The position numbers were made by a program, and so were the translations under genes. Positions 35,875-44,480 of a stretch of DNA of 47,569 bases are shown here, piece by piece (position 1 is the stretch's first letter; every line of letters begins with the position of its first letter). A model generated the notes under the pieces. That model did no database searches. It saw only the letters and a program-made list of their open reading frames with translations, and had not been told where the DNA came from. The stretch is from NCBI RefSeq assembly GCF_900109145.1, contig NZ_FNYY01000031.1:1-47569 (forward strand), in the 5' to 3' direction. This DNA is from Marinovum algicola (GTDB lineage Bacteria > Pseudomonadota > Alphaproteobacteria > Rhodobacterales > Rhodobacteraceae).

Positions 35875-37136
35875 CAGGCCACGTCCCGCGCCAGCCGCAG
35901 CCCCATCATCTGCCAGCGTTGATGCGGATAGAAAAACGTCCGGTAGGTCGCCCGCATCTGTTCGCGCGGTGTGGCGCAGGAGCCGCCGCGCAGCACCCGC
36001 TGGTTGACCATGAACTTGCCGTTGTATTCGCCAAGCGCGCCCTCGGGCGGGCGAAATCCGGGATAGGGCGCGAAATCCGAGGCTGTCCATTCCCAGACAT
36101 CGCCCCAAACACCTGCGCCGGGCATGGGCCGCAACATGCCGATATCGTCGCCATCGCCCATCAGGTTGCCTGCGATGGGCCGGTCGCGAAAGGCCAGCTC
36201 GTGCTCGGCCTCGGTGGGCAGCCGCGCGCCGGCCCAGCGGGCAAAGGCATCGGCCTCGTAATAGCTCACATGCACTACCGGCGCCTCCAGCGCCACCGGC
36301 TGCGGGCCGCGCAGGGTGAAGGTCCACCAGGTGCCGTCCTGCTGCCACCAATAGAGCGGATGCTGCCAGTCTTCGCGTTGCGCCACGGCCAGGCCTTCCA
36401 TCAGCCAGTGCCGGGCGTCGCCATAGCCGCCATCCTCGATAAAGCCGATCCAGTCGCGATTGGTGACCGGCCGATTGGCGATCTCGTAGGGGCTGAGAAA
36501 GGTTTTGTGCCGCGGTCCTTCGCAATCATAGGCAAATCCCGCGCCATCATGGCCGATCTCGACCAGACCACCTTCGTGGCTGTCAAACCGCAGTTCGGTG
36601 CCGGCGGTCACTTCGAGCGGCTCGGGTTCCTTGTAGACCGGCAGCAGCGGATTGAAGCTCAGCCCGTGCAGCAGATCGGTCACCAGCAGTTCTTGATGCT
36701 GCATTTCGTGGTGACAGCCAAGCTCGACCAGGCCGGCGATCTCGTCGCCGTCCTCGCGGCGCTGCATCAGCAGGGTGGCAAGGCTGTCTTCCACATGGGC
36801 GCGGTAATCGCGCACTGCCTGGCCGCCGGGGCGCGAAACCAGCCCGCGCTTGTCGCGTGCGTGACGCGGGCCGGCCTGAGTGTAATAGGAATTGAACAGA
36901 AAGGCGAAACGGTCGTCGGGCGAGCGGTAGTCGGGCACCCGTGGCTTGAGAATGAATTCCTCGAAAAACCAGGTGGTATGGGCCAGGTGCCATTTGACGG
37001 GCGAGGCATCCTCCATGCTTTGCAGCATGGTGTCTTCGGGGCTGAGCGGCGCCGCCAGCGCATCGCTGCGCGCGCGGGTCCGGGTGAAAAGCGCGATCGC
37101 CTCATTCGGCGTCAGCGGCGCAAGTGCTGGGGTCAT
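35874..37136 (-). CDS. egtB: Ergothioneine sulfoxide synthase EgtB
   Basis: A non-haem iron enzyme that joins a sulfur donor to hercynine using oxygen. The 420-residue protein has an N-terminal DinB-like iron-binding domain: His53 in WHLAHTTW and HHEMQHQE (His143, His147) give the HX3HXE ligand set. A C-terminal FGE-sulfatase domain follows (YEIANRPVTNRDW, WEWTASDFAPYPGF, VLRGGSCATPREQ). AAGGA lies before ATG 37136. Only egtB and egtD are present; no egtC or egtE neighbours it. Whether gamma-glutamylcysteine or cysteine is the sulfur donor cannot be read here. Confidence 0.94.
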   Translation of the reverse strand: MTPALAPLTPNEAIALFTRTRARSDALAAPLSPEDTMLQSMEDASPVKWHLAHTTWFFEEFILKPRVPDYRSPDDRFAFLFNSYYTQAGPRHARDKRGLVSRPGGQAVRDYRAHVEDSLATLLMQRREDGDEIAGLVELGCHHEMQHQELLVTDLLHGLSFNPLLPVYKEPEPLEVTAGTELRFDSHEGGLVEIGHDGAGFAYDCEGPRHKTFLSPYEIANRPVTNRDWIGFIEDGGYGDARHWLMEGLAVAQREDWQHPLYWWQQDGTWWTFTLRGPQPVALEAPVVHVSYYEADAFARWAGARLPTEAEHELAFRDRPIAGNLMGDGDDIGMLRPMPGAGVWGDVWEWTASDFAPYPGFRPPEGALGEYNGKFMVNQRVLRGGSCATPREQMRATYRTFFYPHQRWQMMGLRLARDVA

Positions 37137-37293
37137 GAAATCGTCCTTGGGTCGAAACAGGCCAAACGGTCGTCCGCAAAGACATAGAGGCAGACCGGTC
37201 AGATCAAGTCTGCATTCCGAGATTTGACAAGGGTGTGAAGATTGACGCAAAAATCCGCCTGAGCTGCACGGCAGGCTCACCCCATAACCCCTG

Positions 37294-37314
37294 GGTTGCG
37301 CAACGCCCGCAACC
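37294..37314 (-). terminator. Candidate hairpin after the DJ-1/PfpI gene
   Basis: A perfect 7-bp stem, GGTTGCG-N7-CGCAACC, lies 43 nt beyond the stop of the minus-strand DJ-1 gene and 158 nt before egtB. No T-run follows it, so termination is only a suggestion. The rest of the 221-nt gap shows no gene. Confidence 0.35.
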
Positions 37315-37357
37315 GCCGCGCCTGGCGCGACGGTCTCGGTTTGCAGGGATTCCGACC

Positions 37358-38041
37358 TCAGCCCAGCAGTGCCAGCACCTTTTCGGCAGCGCCGTCGGAA
37401 GAGGCAGGGTTCTGGCCGGTCACCAGCCGGCCGTCGACCACCGAATGCGGCTGCCAGTCGGCGACACCGTCAAAATCCGCCCCCAGCTCGCGCAGGCGGG
37501 TCTCGAGCAGGAAGGGCATCGCCTCGGCCAGTCCCACGCCGCGCTCTTCGCTGTCGGTAAAGGCCGAGACCTTGCGGCCCTTGACGATGGGCGTGCCCTC
37601 GGCGTCGACCGCCTTGGAAAAGGCTGCCGGGCCGTGGCAGACCGAAGCGACGATCTTGCCCTGATCCCAGGCCTTGCCGATGACCTCGGCCACCAGATCG
37701 CTTTCGGCCAGATCGTACATCGCGCCATGACCGCCGGGAATGTAGAGCGCGTCAAATTCCGCGATATCCTCCGCTTCGAGCCGCCCCGGCGCGGCAAGCA
37801 GCGCGGTTGCCGCCGCATCGTCCCGGAAGCGCGAGACCGAGGCCGGGGCCTCGTCGCCGGCGACATCCGAGTTCGGATCGATCGGCACCGGCTTGCCGCC
37901 GAGAGTGACCAGCGTCACCTCGTGCCCGGCGTCGGTGAAGGCGTAATAAGGCGTCGCCAGTTCTTCGTACCAGACGCCGGTCGGCTTGCCGGTCTCGCCC
38001 AGGGCGTCAGATGCGGTCGAGAGGATCAGAATACGTGCCAT
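37358..38041 (-). CDS. DJ-1/PfpI family protein, Hsp31-like
   Basis: A 227-residue class I glutamine-amidotransferase-like protein. It has the nucleophile elbow SVCHGPAAF with its Cys, the upstream YIPGGHGAMYDL block and GVWYEELATPYYAF near the N-terminus. This arrangement is typical of the Hsp31/glyoxalase III branch rather than classical DJ-1. Likely activity is glutathione-independent methylglyoxal removal or protein deglycation. ATG 38041 gives the family N-terminus MARILILST. It is divergent from a LysR-type regulator, which probably controls it. Confidence 0.88.
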   Translation of the reverse strand: MARILILSTASDALGETGKPTGVWYEELATPYYAFTDAGHEVTLVTLGGKPVPIDPNSDVAGDEAPASVSRFRDDAAATALLAAPGRLEAEDIAEFDALYIPGGHGAMYDLAESDLVAEVIGKAWDQGKIVASVCHGPAAFSKAVDAEGTPIVKGRKVSAFTDSEERGVGLAEAMPFLLETRLRELGADFDGVADWQPHSVVDGRLVTGQNPASSDGAAEKVLALLG

Positions 38042-38206
38042 GTTGCTGTCTCCAGTGGTCGTTGGTTTTGTCGGGGCCGAACCAAAGAGCTCCTTGCTCC
38101 GGCCAGTCACTCGGGGCGGCTAAGCGCCTCTTGGACAGCAGATAGGGGCGCCTCAGTCGTTTGAGAAATTGATGCAGGCAAGGTCAGAAATCGATATCCT
38201 GGACAT

Positions 38207-39115
38207 ATGACCCCGGATCTTTCGCTTCTCCGCGTCTTTCATGCCGTCATGGAAGAGCGCAATGTCACCGCCGCCGCCGAACGGCTCGGCCAATCGCAAA
38301 GCACGGTCAGCGCGGCGCTGTCGCGGCTGCGCGAGGCGCTGGGGGACGAGTTGTTCCTGCGCGCCCGCTACGGCGTCGAGCCGACCGAAAAGGCGCTGGC
38401 ACTCGCCCCCGAGATCGCCGCCGGGCTGGCGCAGCTGGAACAGGCCTTTCGCGCCGCCGAACCGTTTGATCCCGCCCGTACCACACGGCGGTTTCGGCTG
38501 TTGCTGGGGCCCTACGCCGAGATCGTGCTGGTGCCGGATCTGGCGGCGGCCTTTGCCGAAAAGGCACCGCGAGCAGCGCTGGAGATCGCCCCGCTCGGCC
38601 CCGATCTCGATCCGCGCAGCCTGGCCGGGCGGGCCTTCGACCTGGCGATTGGAAGGTTTCATGCGCCGCCAGAGGATCTCGTGGTCTCGGATCTGTTCGA
38701 AGACGGCTTCCGCTGCCTCGTCGCGCCCCGGGCCTTGCCGCCGGGCGCGACACTCGACCGGGCGCTCTATGAACGGTTGCCGCATGTGGTGGTGGCGCCG
38801 CCCGGCAAGTGGCGCACCGGGCTGCACAAGCGGATGGAGGGCACCGGGCTGCGCCGCAACACGGCGGTGGTGGTGTCGCACTTTCTCTCGGCGCCGCCGG
38901 CTGTCGCCCGGCTGGGCGGCATCGCCACCGTGCCCACGCGGGTGGCCACGATGACCGCCGCCCCCTACGGGCTGCGCGATGTCGCCGTGCCGGTGGAACT
39001 TGGTGCATTCCCCAGCCAAATCGCCTGGCATCCCCGGCTGCGTCGCGATCCCGGCCATGCCTGGCTGCGCGCATTGATCGCCGAGCTTGTTGCCGGCTTC
39101 ACCACGGGCCGCTGA
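38207..39115 (+). CDS. LysR family transcriptional regulator
   Basis: A 302-residue regulator with the LysR winged-helix domain at residues 1-65 (LSLLRVFHAVMEERNVTAAAERL, written here in two parts with GQSQSTVSAALSRLR) and the substrate-binding domain from about residue 90. The N-terminal domain resembles the NodD/NahR branch. It is divergent from the DJ-1/PfpI gene across 165 nt, the classic LysR layout, so that gene is the first candidate target. Its stop faces the zinc dehydrogenase gene end to end with 12 nt between. The inducer is unknown. Confidence 0.93.
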   Translation: MTPDLSLLRVFHAVMEERNVTAAAERLGQSQSTVSAALSRLREALGDELFLRARYGVEPTEKALALAPEIAAGLAQLEQAFRAAEPFDPARTTRRFRLLLGPYAEIVLVPDLAAAFAEKAPRAALEIAPLGPDLDPRSLAGRAFDLAIGRFHAPPEDLVVSDLFEDGFRCLVAPRALPPGATLDRALYERLPHVVVAPPGKWRTGLHKRMEGTGLRRNTAVVVSHFLSAPPAVARLGGIATVPTRVATMTAAPYGLRDVAVPVELGAFPSQIAWHPRLRRDPGHAWLRALIAELVAGFTTGR

Positions 39116-39127
39116 GCCGGAAAGGCG

Positions 39128-40141
39128 CTAGGCGGTGCAATCGATCAGGATCTTCACATCCGCCTCCTCCGGCGCGGCGATCAGGTCAAAGACATGGGCA
39201 GACCCGCTCAGCGGCAGCGTCCGGGTGATCACCCGCTCCAGATCCTCGGCCATCGCCTGTGCCAGAGTAATGCTGCGGCGGAATTGTTCGCGGGTATAGA
39301 CCCGCGAGCCGATCAGGCGCAGCTCCTTGAAGGCAATGTCGAGCAGCGCCACCGGACAGGGCGCCTTGTGCAGCGACGTCAAACAGATCGTGCCGCCCGG
39401 CCGGGCAATCCGGGTCATGTCGCGCGCGGCGGGGCCGACCCCGGCGCATTCAAAGACCACATCGACGCCGTCGCCATCGGTCGCCGTCTGAACCTGCTCG
39501 GACAGGTCGTCCTGGCGCAGATCGACGGGCCGAAAGCCGAGCGCCCCGGCCAGCGCCAGCCTCGCCGGATCGATATCGGAGACGAGCACCTCGGCCGCGC
39601 CGGCCTGGCGCGCCGCAAGCGCCGTCAACAGCCCGATGGGCCCGGCGCCCAGCACCGCCACCCGGTCGGCAAGCCCCAGGCCCGATTGCTCGACCGCCCG
39701 CAGCGCCACCGCCAGAGGCTCGACCAGCGCGGCGATGCGATTGTCCATATCCTCGGGCACCGCAAAGAGCATATCCTCGGGCACCGACAGGTATTCCGCC
39801 AGTCCGCCCGCCTGATCGATGCCTATCAAGCGCAGGCCGGTGCAGACATGCGGGCTGCCGGTGCGGCAGGGGTGGCAGACGCCGCAGGACAGCAGCGGAT
39901 AGGCCACGACCCGTTGCCCCCTGGCAAAGCGGGCGCCGGCTTCGACAACCTCGCCGACGAACTCATGCCCGAGGATCAGCGGCGCGGCGGCGCGTGGATG
40001 GGTGCCGGAATGGATGCCGATATCGGTGCCGCAGACGCCACAGAGCTGCATCTTCAGCAGCACTTCGCCCGGCTTCGGCCTGGGCAGGGCGGTGTCCCGG
40101 ATCTCGACCGATTTCGGGCCGGTGTAGACAAGAGCTTTCAC
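39128..40141 (-). CDS. Zinc-dependent alcohol/polyol dehydrogenase (L-idonate 5-dehydrogenase-like)
   Basis: A 337-residue medium-chain dehydrogenase. Catalytic zinc ligands are Cys37 in CGVCGTD and His59-Glu60 in LGHEF. The structural zinc cysteines are 86, 89, 92 and 100 (CGVCHPCRTGSPHVC). The NAD(P) motif is VLGAGPIG (163-170). The group includes idonate, threonine and sorbitol dehydrogenases and galactitol-1-phosphate dehydrogenase. It is the last gene of the gntR-tct operon, 18 nt after the SDR gene, so it probably oxidises a hydroxyl of the imported acid or of its product. The exact substrate is open. Confidence 0.88.
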   Translation of the reverse strand: MKALVYTGPKSVEIRDTALPRPKPGEVLLKMQLCGVCGTDIGIHSGTHPRAAAPLILGHEFVGEVVEAGARFARGQRVVAYPLLSCGVCHPCRTGSPHVCTGLRLIGIDQAGGLAEYLSVPEDMLFAVPEDMDNRIAALVEPLAVALRAVEQSGLGLADRVAVLGAGPIGLLTALAARQAGAAEVLVSDIDPARLALAGALGFRPVDLRQDDLSEQVQTATDGDGVDVVFECAGVGPAARDMTRIARPGGTICLTSLHKAPCPVALLDIAFKELRLIGSRVYTREQFRRSITLAQAMAEDLERVITRTLPLSGSAHVFDLIAAPEEADVKILIDCTA

Positions 40142-40159
40142 GGGGTTTGCCTTCTGACG

Positions 40160-40930
40160 TCAGGCGACCGCATAGCCGCCGTCCACGGGGAGGATCGTGC
40201 CGGTCATGAAACCGGCCAGCGGCGTGGTCAGGAACAGCGAGGGACCGGCCAGATCACCCGGCTCGCCCCAGCGGCCCATCGGGGTCCGCGACAGGATCGC
40301 CTCGGCGCGCGCCGCGTCTTCCTGCAAGCCGGCTGTCAGCGGTGTCCTGATCCAGCCCGGCGCGATGGCGTTGACGCGGATGCCCTCTGCCGCCCAGGCG
40401 ATGGCCAGCGACTTGGTGAGCTGCGCCACACCGCCCTTGGACGCGGAATAGCCCGGCACCAGCCCGCCGCCAAAGAACGACAGCATCGAGGCGGTCATCA
40501 CCACGGAGCCGCCGGTGCGCGCCAGCGCCGGTTTCGCCGCATGGGCACAGCGCATCGCGCCGTTGAGGTTGACGTCGACCACCTGGGCGAAAACCTCCGG
40601 CTCCAATTCGGCGCCCCGCCGGATCACCCCGGCGCAACAGACCAATGCGAAGAGATCCGCAATGCCGCCGACCTCTCGGGCCACTGCCGCATCGTCGCGC
40701 ACGTCAAGCTGGCGGAAAGAGAGACTGGCGCCCAGCCCCTCCGCCTCGGCCCAGTCGCGAGCCGCCGTGACGTCGGCTTCGGCCACACCGGTCGCCACCA
40801 CCTCGGCGCCGGCCTGGGCGAAGGCCTGCGCAATGCTGCGGCCGATGCCCGAGGAGCCTCCGGTCACCAGGACTTGCCGGCCCGAAAGGAAAGGCGCCGC
40901 CCAGGCGCCGGTGTCTGCCGCCCCCGACAT
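40160..40930 (-). CDS. Short-chain dehydrogenase/reductase
   Basis: A 256-residue classical SDR. The cofactor motif TGGSSGIG is at residues 23-30, NLNGA (121-125) carries the structural Asn, and the catalytic set is Ser148, Tyr161 and Lys165 (YSASKGG). The C-terminus ends LPVDGGYAVA, usual for the gluconate 5-dehydrogenase / 3-oxoacyl reductase branch. An Asp78 in QLDVRDD is also typical. It is coupled to the cupin gene by a one-base TGATG overlap. With the neighbouring zinc dehydrogenase it forms a two-oxidoreductase set like idnD-idnO, but identity of the substrate is an inference. Confidence 0.9.
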   Translation of the reverse strand: MSGAADTGAWAAPFLSGRQVLVTGGSSGIGRSIAQAFAQAGAEVVATGVAEADVTAARDWAEAEGLGASLSFRQLDVRDDAAVAREVGGIADLFALVCCAGVIRRGAELEPEVFAQVVDVNLNGAMRCAHAAKPALARTGGSVVMTASMLSFFGGGLVPGYSASKGGVAQLTKSLAIAWAAEGIRVNAIAPGWIRTPLTAGLQEDAARAEAILSRTPMGRWGEPGDLAGPSLFLTTPLAGFMTGTILPVDGGYAVA

Positions 40931-41469
40931 CAGCGGATGAACTGGTCGACGTAATCCGCCCCCAGCCCCACCTCTTCATAATGGTTTCGGCACATCTCGA
41001 TCTTGGTGAAGACGTCTTCGAACCCCATGGTCTTGCCGTAGGGATCGACATAAAGCATCACGCCGTTGACCTGGAAGAAGGTGATCATCTCGGTCACATC
41101 TTCGGGCACCACAAGCGTATGGGTCTCGCCCGGCGGCTCGTAGACATAGCCGCCTTCGCGGGCCTCCCAGTCATGCTCCAGATAGTGCCAGCGGCCTTTG
41201 AGGACAAAGCCATGCACCGGCTGCGGATGGCGGTGACGCGACAGCACGCCGGATTGGCGCACCCGCAGCAGGTTCATCCAGTAGCCCTGCGAGGCATTGA
41301 GGCAGAGCGGCCGGAAGGACACCGTTTCGGTCTGCGGCACCCAGACGCGTTCATCACTGGCGATCGCCTCGGGAACGACGATCTCTTCCGCGGCATCCTT
41401 GGGAAAAGGCAGTTGATAGGGGGTACGCGCATCGTCCTGCGCTTCCACTTTATCGGGTTCGACGGGCAT
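40930..41469 (-). CDS. Cupin resembling 2,4'-dihydroxyacetophenone dioxygenase
   Basis: A 179-residue single cupin. Metal ligands are likely His79 and His81 (SRHRHPQPVHGF), Glu98 and His117 (GETHTL), giving the H-x-H...E...H pattern. The whole layout (LCLNASQGYWMNLLRVR, RWHYLEHDW, YVYEPPGETHTL, PYGKTMGF) recalls the 2,4'-dihydroxyacetophenone dioxygenase family, which splits a C-C bond between a carbonyl and a neighbouring carbon. AAGGAGA precedes ATG 41469, 19 nt after tctA. In this operon it could be an oxygenase, an isomerase or a binding protein; no aromatic pathway genes are nearby. Confidence 0.8.
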   Translation of the reverse strand: MPVEPDKVEAQDDARTPYQLPFPKDAAEEIVVPEAIASDERVWVPQTETVSFRPLCLNASQGYWMNLLRVRQSGVLSRHRHPQPVHGFVLKGRWHYLEHDWEAREGGYVYEPPGETHTLVVPEDVTEMITFFQVNGVMLYVDPYGKTMGFEDVFTKIEMCRNHYEEVGLGADYVDQFIR

Positions 41470-41488
41470 GGGGGTCTCCTTTGTCGAA

Positions 41489-42988
41489 TTACGTGAGCTC
41501 GGGGGTGCGCCGTCTCCGCCGCCACATGGCGACAAGGGGCGGCAGGATCCAGACGAGGATGGTGATCACGCCCAGCGTTCCGGCAATGGGGCGTTCGAAG
41601 AAGGTCAGCAGGTTGCCGTCTGCCTTGATCATGCTGGACATGAAGCTCTCTTCGACGATCTTGCCCAGCACCAGGCCCAGAACGAGCGGCGCGGCCGGAT
41701 AATCGTTGGCCTCCATGATCCAGACCAGCACGCCGATGGCGGCCAGCGTCCAGAGGTCGAAAAGCGCGTTGTTGGTGGCGAAGGTGCCCAATACGCACAT
41801 CAGAAGGATCGCCGGATAGAGCAGGCCGGGCCGCAGCCCCAGCACGTGCCGCCCGCCCATGACCGCCGCCAGCCCCAGCGGAATGATCAGCAGGTTTGCC
41901 AGGACAAAGACGATGTAGATCGCATTGACCAGATCGGGCGAGGTGACAAAGACCATCGGCCCCGGCTGGATGCCCTTGAGCACCAGCACGCCGACGACGA
42001 TGGCGGTGATCGAATCGCCGGGGATGCCAAAGACCAGCGCCGGCACATAGCTGCCCGAGAGCGCGGCGTTGTTGGCCGAGGCGGAGCCGGCGATGGCTTC
42101 GGGCTCGCCCTTGCCGTAGTTGGCCTTGACCTTGGAAAACCGCTGGCTGACCGCAAAGGCGATCCAGGCGGCAATATCGGCCCCTGCCCCGGGCAAGGCA
42201 CCGATCACCGTGCCCATCAGGCTGCCGCGCAGCACCGGCAGCTTGAAGCGCCAGAGGTTGCCGAACTGTCCCTTGAGGATCGAGAACCCGGCGGCGGCGG
42301 GCTTTCTGGGCTGCGTCAGCGGTGCCGCGGCCGAGCGCAGGATCTCCGCGACCGCGAAGGCGCCGATCATGACGGCGATCAGCGAGACGCCGGCCTGAAG
42401 ATCGATCACCCCGAAGGTGTACCGCGGCAGGCCGGTGGTCACGTCGAGCCCGACCATCGTCAGCGCCAGCCCGAGCAGCAGCGACAGCGTGCCCTTCAGC
42501 CTGTCCTTGCCGGCCACCATCGTCGCACAGGACAGACCGAGCAGCGCCAGCCAGAAATATTCGTAGCTCGAGAAGCGGAGCGCCACCCGCGCCAGTTGCG
42601 GCGCGGCGATCACCAGCACCGCGGTGCCGACCAGCCCCCCCATGACCGAGACACACATCGAAAGCCCGAGCGACAGGTCAAGCCGCCCTTTCTGCGTCAG
42701 CGCATCCAGCTCGCGCATGTAGGCGGCCGAGGCCGGGGTGCCGGGGATGCGCAACAAAGCCCCCGGAATGTCGCCGGCAAAGATCGACATGGCCGAACAG
42801 GCGACGATGGCGCCGATGGCCGCGACCGGCGACAGGAAGAAGGTGACCGGAACCAGCAGCGCGACGGCCATCGTCGCGCTCAGCCCCGGAGTGGCGCCGA
42901 CAAAGAGGCCGAAGGCCGCGCCCAGAAGGATCACGCCGATGACCTGATAGGTGAAGACCATCTGAAGCGATGACAGGAACACATCCAT
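41489..42988 (-). CDS. tctA: Tripartite tricarboxylate transporter large membrane subunit TctA
   Basis: The main channel of a TTT-family secondary carboxylate importer. The 499-residue protein has about eleven to twelve hydrophobic segments and two family signatures: GATPGLSATMAVALLVPVTF near residue 32 and the internal repeat GALPGAGADIAAWIAF near 262. The PGDSITAIVVGVL block is also typical. It starts at ATG 42988, 9 nt after tctB, and belongs to the seven-gene gntR operon. Substrates of the family range over citrate, aromatic acids, sugar acids and others, so it does not identify the ligand. Confidence 0.95.
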   Translation of the reverse strand: MDVFLSSLQMVFTYQVIGVILLGAAFGLFVGATPGLSATMAVALLVPVTFFLSPVAAIGAIVACSAMSIFAGDIPGALLRIPGTPASAAYMRELDALTQKGRLDLSLGLSMCVSVMGGLVGTAVLVIAAPQLARVALRFSSYEYFWLALLGLSCATMVAGKDRLKGTLSLLLGLALTMVGLDVTTGLPRYTFGVIDLQAGVSLIAVMIGAFAVAEILRSAAAPLTQPRKPAAAGFSILKGQFGNLWRFKLPVLRGSLMGTVIGALPGAGADIAAWIAFAVSQRFSKVKANYGKGEPEAIAGSASANNAALSGSYVPALVFGIPGDSITAIVVGVLVLKGIQPGPMVFVTSPDLVNAIYIVFVLANLLIIPLGLAAVMGGRHVLGLRPGLLYPAILLMCVLGTFATNNALFDLWTLAAIGVLVWIMEANDYPAAPLVLGLVLGKIVEESFMSSMIKADGNLLTFFERPIAGTLGVITILVWILPPLVAMWRRRRRTPELT

Positions 42989-42997
42989 GGCGAAACC

Positions 42998-43480
42998 TCA
43001 GAACCAGGGGCCGAAAAACGGCCCAGTGGGAAGCGGAACGCGCATCACCCGCGTAAAGAACACGGTGACCACCACGCAGATGACCACCGCCGACACCAGC
43101 GCCGGCACCGGTTTTTCCTGCCAGGCCAGCGCGTTGAGAAAGATCAGCGGCGTCGCCACAAGAAGCGTGCCGAAGGCCGGCGAGAGCAGGCCGAAGGCGA
43201 CGATGGTCAGCGGGATCAGAAGAACCCGGACCATCCGCCTTGGCGACCGCATCCAGTCTTCGGCCACGGGCCGGAACAGGCGGCCGTCGTCATGCCGGCG
43301 GGCGCGCAGGCTGCGCGCGACGACGGCCAGTCCCAGCAGCACAAAGGCGCTGCCGATCATGTAGGGGAACAGTCGTGGGGATGCGGCTCCGGCCGGTTCC
43401 GGGAAGGTCGTGGCGCGCAGCACCACGAACCCGCCCAGACACGCGAAGCCCAATCCTGTCCAGATATCGGGGAGCCGCAT
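42998..43480 (-). CDS. tctB: Tripartite tricarboxylate transporter small membrane subunit TctB
   Basis: A 160-residue membrane protein with four hydrophobic helices, matching the poorly conserved TctB family. The early block PEPAGAASPRLFPYMIGSAF, written in part here as SPRLFPYMIG, is the most recognisable piece, and a basic cytoplasmic loop (RSLRARRHDDGR) separates the helix pairs. It assembles with TctA. It starts at ATG 43480, 10 nt after tctC. Confidence 0.92.
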   Translation of the reverse strand: MRLPDIWTGLGFACLGGFVVLRATTFPEPAGAASPRLFPYMIGSAFVLLGLAVVARSLRARRHDDGRLFRPVAEDWMRSPRRMVRVLLIPLTIVAFGLLSPAFGTLLVATPLIFLNALAWQEKPVPALVSAVVICVVVTVFFTRVMRVPLPTGPFFGPWF

Positions 43481-43490
43481 CTGTCCGGCC

Positions 43491-44462
43491 TCAGTTTTCG
43501 CGCTGCGACAGGCCGATGGACTTCATGACCGCGCCAACGCTTTGCTGGGTTTCGGCCAGGAAGGTCTCGAAGGCCTCGGACCCGCGGTAGTCGGCGCCAA
43601 AGCCCTGTTTGGACATGAAGCCCTGAAACGCCTCGCTGTCAAACACCGCCTGGGTCGCCTCTTCCAGCCGCGCTGCCGCCTCGGCATCCATGCCCGCCGG
43701 GCCGACAACCCCGCGCCATGTGCCGCCGGCAAACGGCTCGCCGGTCTGTTCGGAGGCGGTCGGCACCTCGGGGAAGGAGGCATTGCGCTCTTCCGAGAAG
43801 ACCGCGATGGCGCGCGACAGGCCCGCATCCATCATCGTCTTGCCTTCGGGCAGCGAGGACGGGATGATCTGCACGCCCCCGGCAGCCAGTTCCTGGAACC
43901 CGGGCGCGGCGCCCTGTGACGGCACCATGGTGACCTTCAGCGGATCGATGCCCTGCTGTTGCAGGAAGCCGGCGAAGGCCAGGTGATAGGCCGCGCCCAC
44001 GGCGGTGCCAGACATCTTGTAGGTGCCCTGCGGATCGGCCTTGATCGCGGCCACCGCCTCCTCGACGTTCTGCCAGTCGCTGCCGGCGGCGATGTGAAAG
44101 GCCGCCGGGTCGAAGTTGATCAGCGCGATCGGCGTGAAATCCTCGGCCTGGAACTCGGCATTGCCGGTCCAGTAATAGGTCAGCATCTCGGCGGTGGCAA
44201 AGCCGATGGTGTAGCCGTCGGTCGGCGCGGTAACCATCGCGTTGTGGCCGACGACGCCGGCGCCGCCCGAACGGTTGACCACCGAGACCGGCACGCCCAG
44301 CTCGGCCTCGAGACCGTTGGCCAGGGTGCGCGCAATCGCGTCGGTGCCGCCGCCGGCATTCCACGGCACGATCAGGGTGATGGGTTTCTCGGGATATTGT
44401 GCAGCGGCCATCGTCGTGGTGGCCACCGCTGCGGCCATCGCCAACAGGGTGTTCTTCAGCAT
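43491..44462 (-). CDS. tctC: Tripartite tricarboxylate transporter substrate-binding protein (Bug family)
   Basis: A 323-residue periplasmic receptor with a signal peptide cut near MAAAQ. The Bug family motifs are clear: YPEKPITLIVPWNAGGGTDAIAR (in part), NRSGGAGVVGHNAMV, PTDGYTIGF and, later, GTWRGVVGPAGMDAEA. It captures a carboxylate for TctAB. AGGAGGAA precedes ATG 44462. It is encoded 18 nt after the GntR regulator and leads the transporter genes, as usual. The binding pocket is not diagnostic for a particular acid. Confidence 0.95.
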   Translation of the reverse strand: MLKNTLLAMAAAVATTTMAAAQYPEKPITLIVPWNAGGGTDAIARTLANGLEAELGVPVSVVNRSGGAGVVGHNAMVTAPTDGYTIGFATAEMLTYYWTGNAEFQAEDFTPIALINFDPAAFHIAAGSDWQNVEEAVAAIKADPQGTYKMSGTAVGAAYHLAFAGFLQQQGIDPLKVTMVPSQGAAPGFQELAAGGVQIIPSSLPEGKTMMDAGLSRAIAVFSEERNASFPEVPTASEQTGEPFAGGTWRGVVGPAGMDAEAAARLEEATQAVFDSEAFQGFMSKQGFGADYRGSEAFETFLAETQQSVGAVMKSIGLSQREN

Positions 44463-44480
44463 GTAAAATTCCTCCTGATT

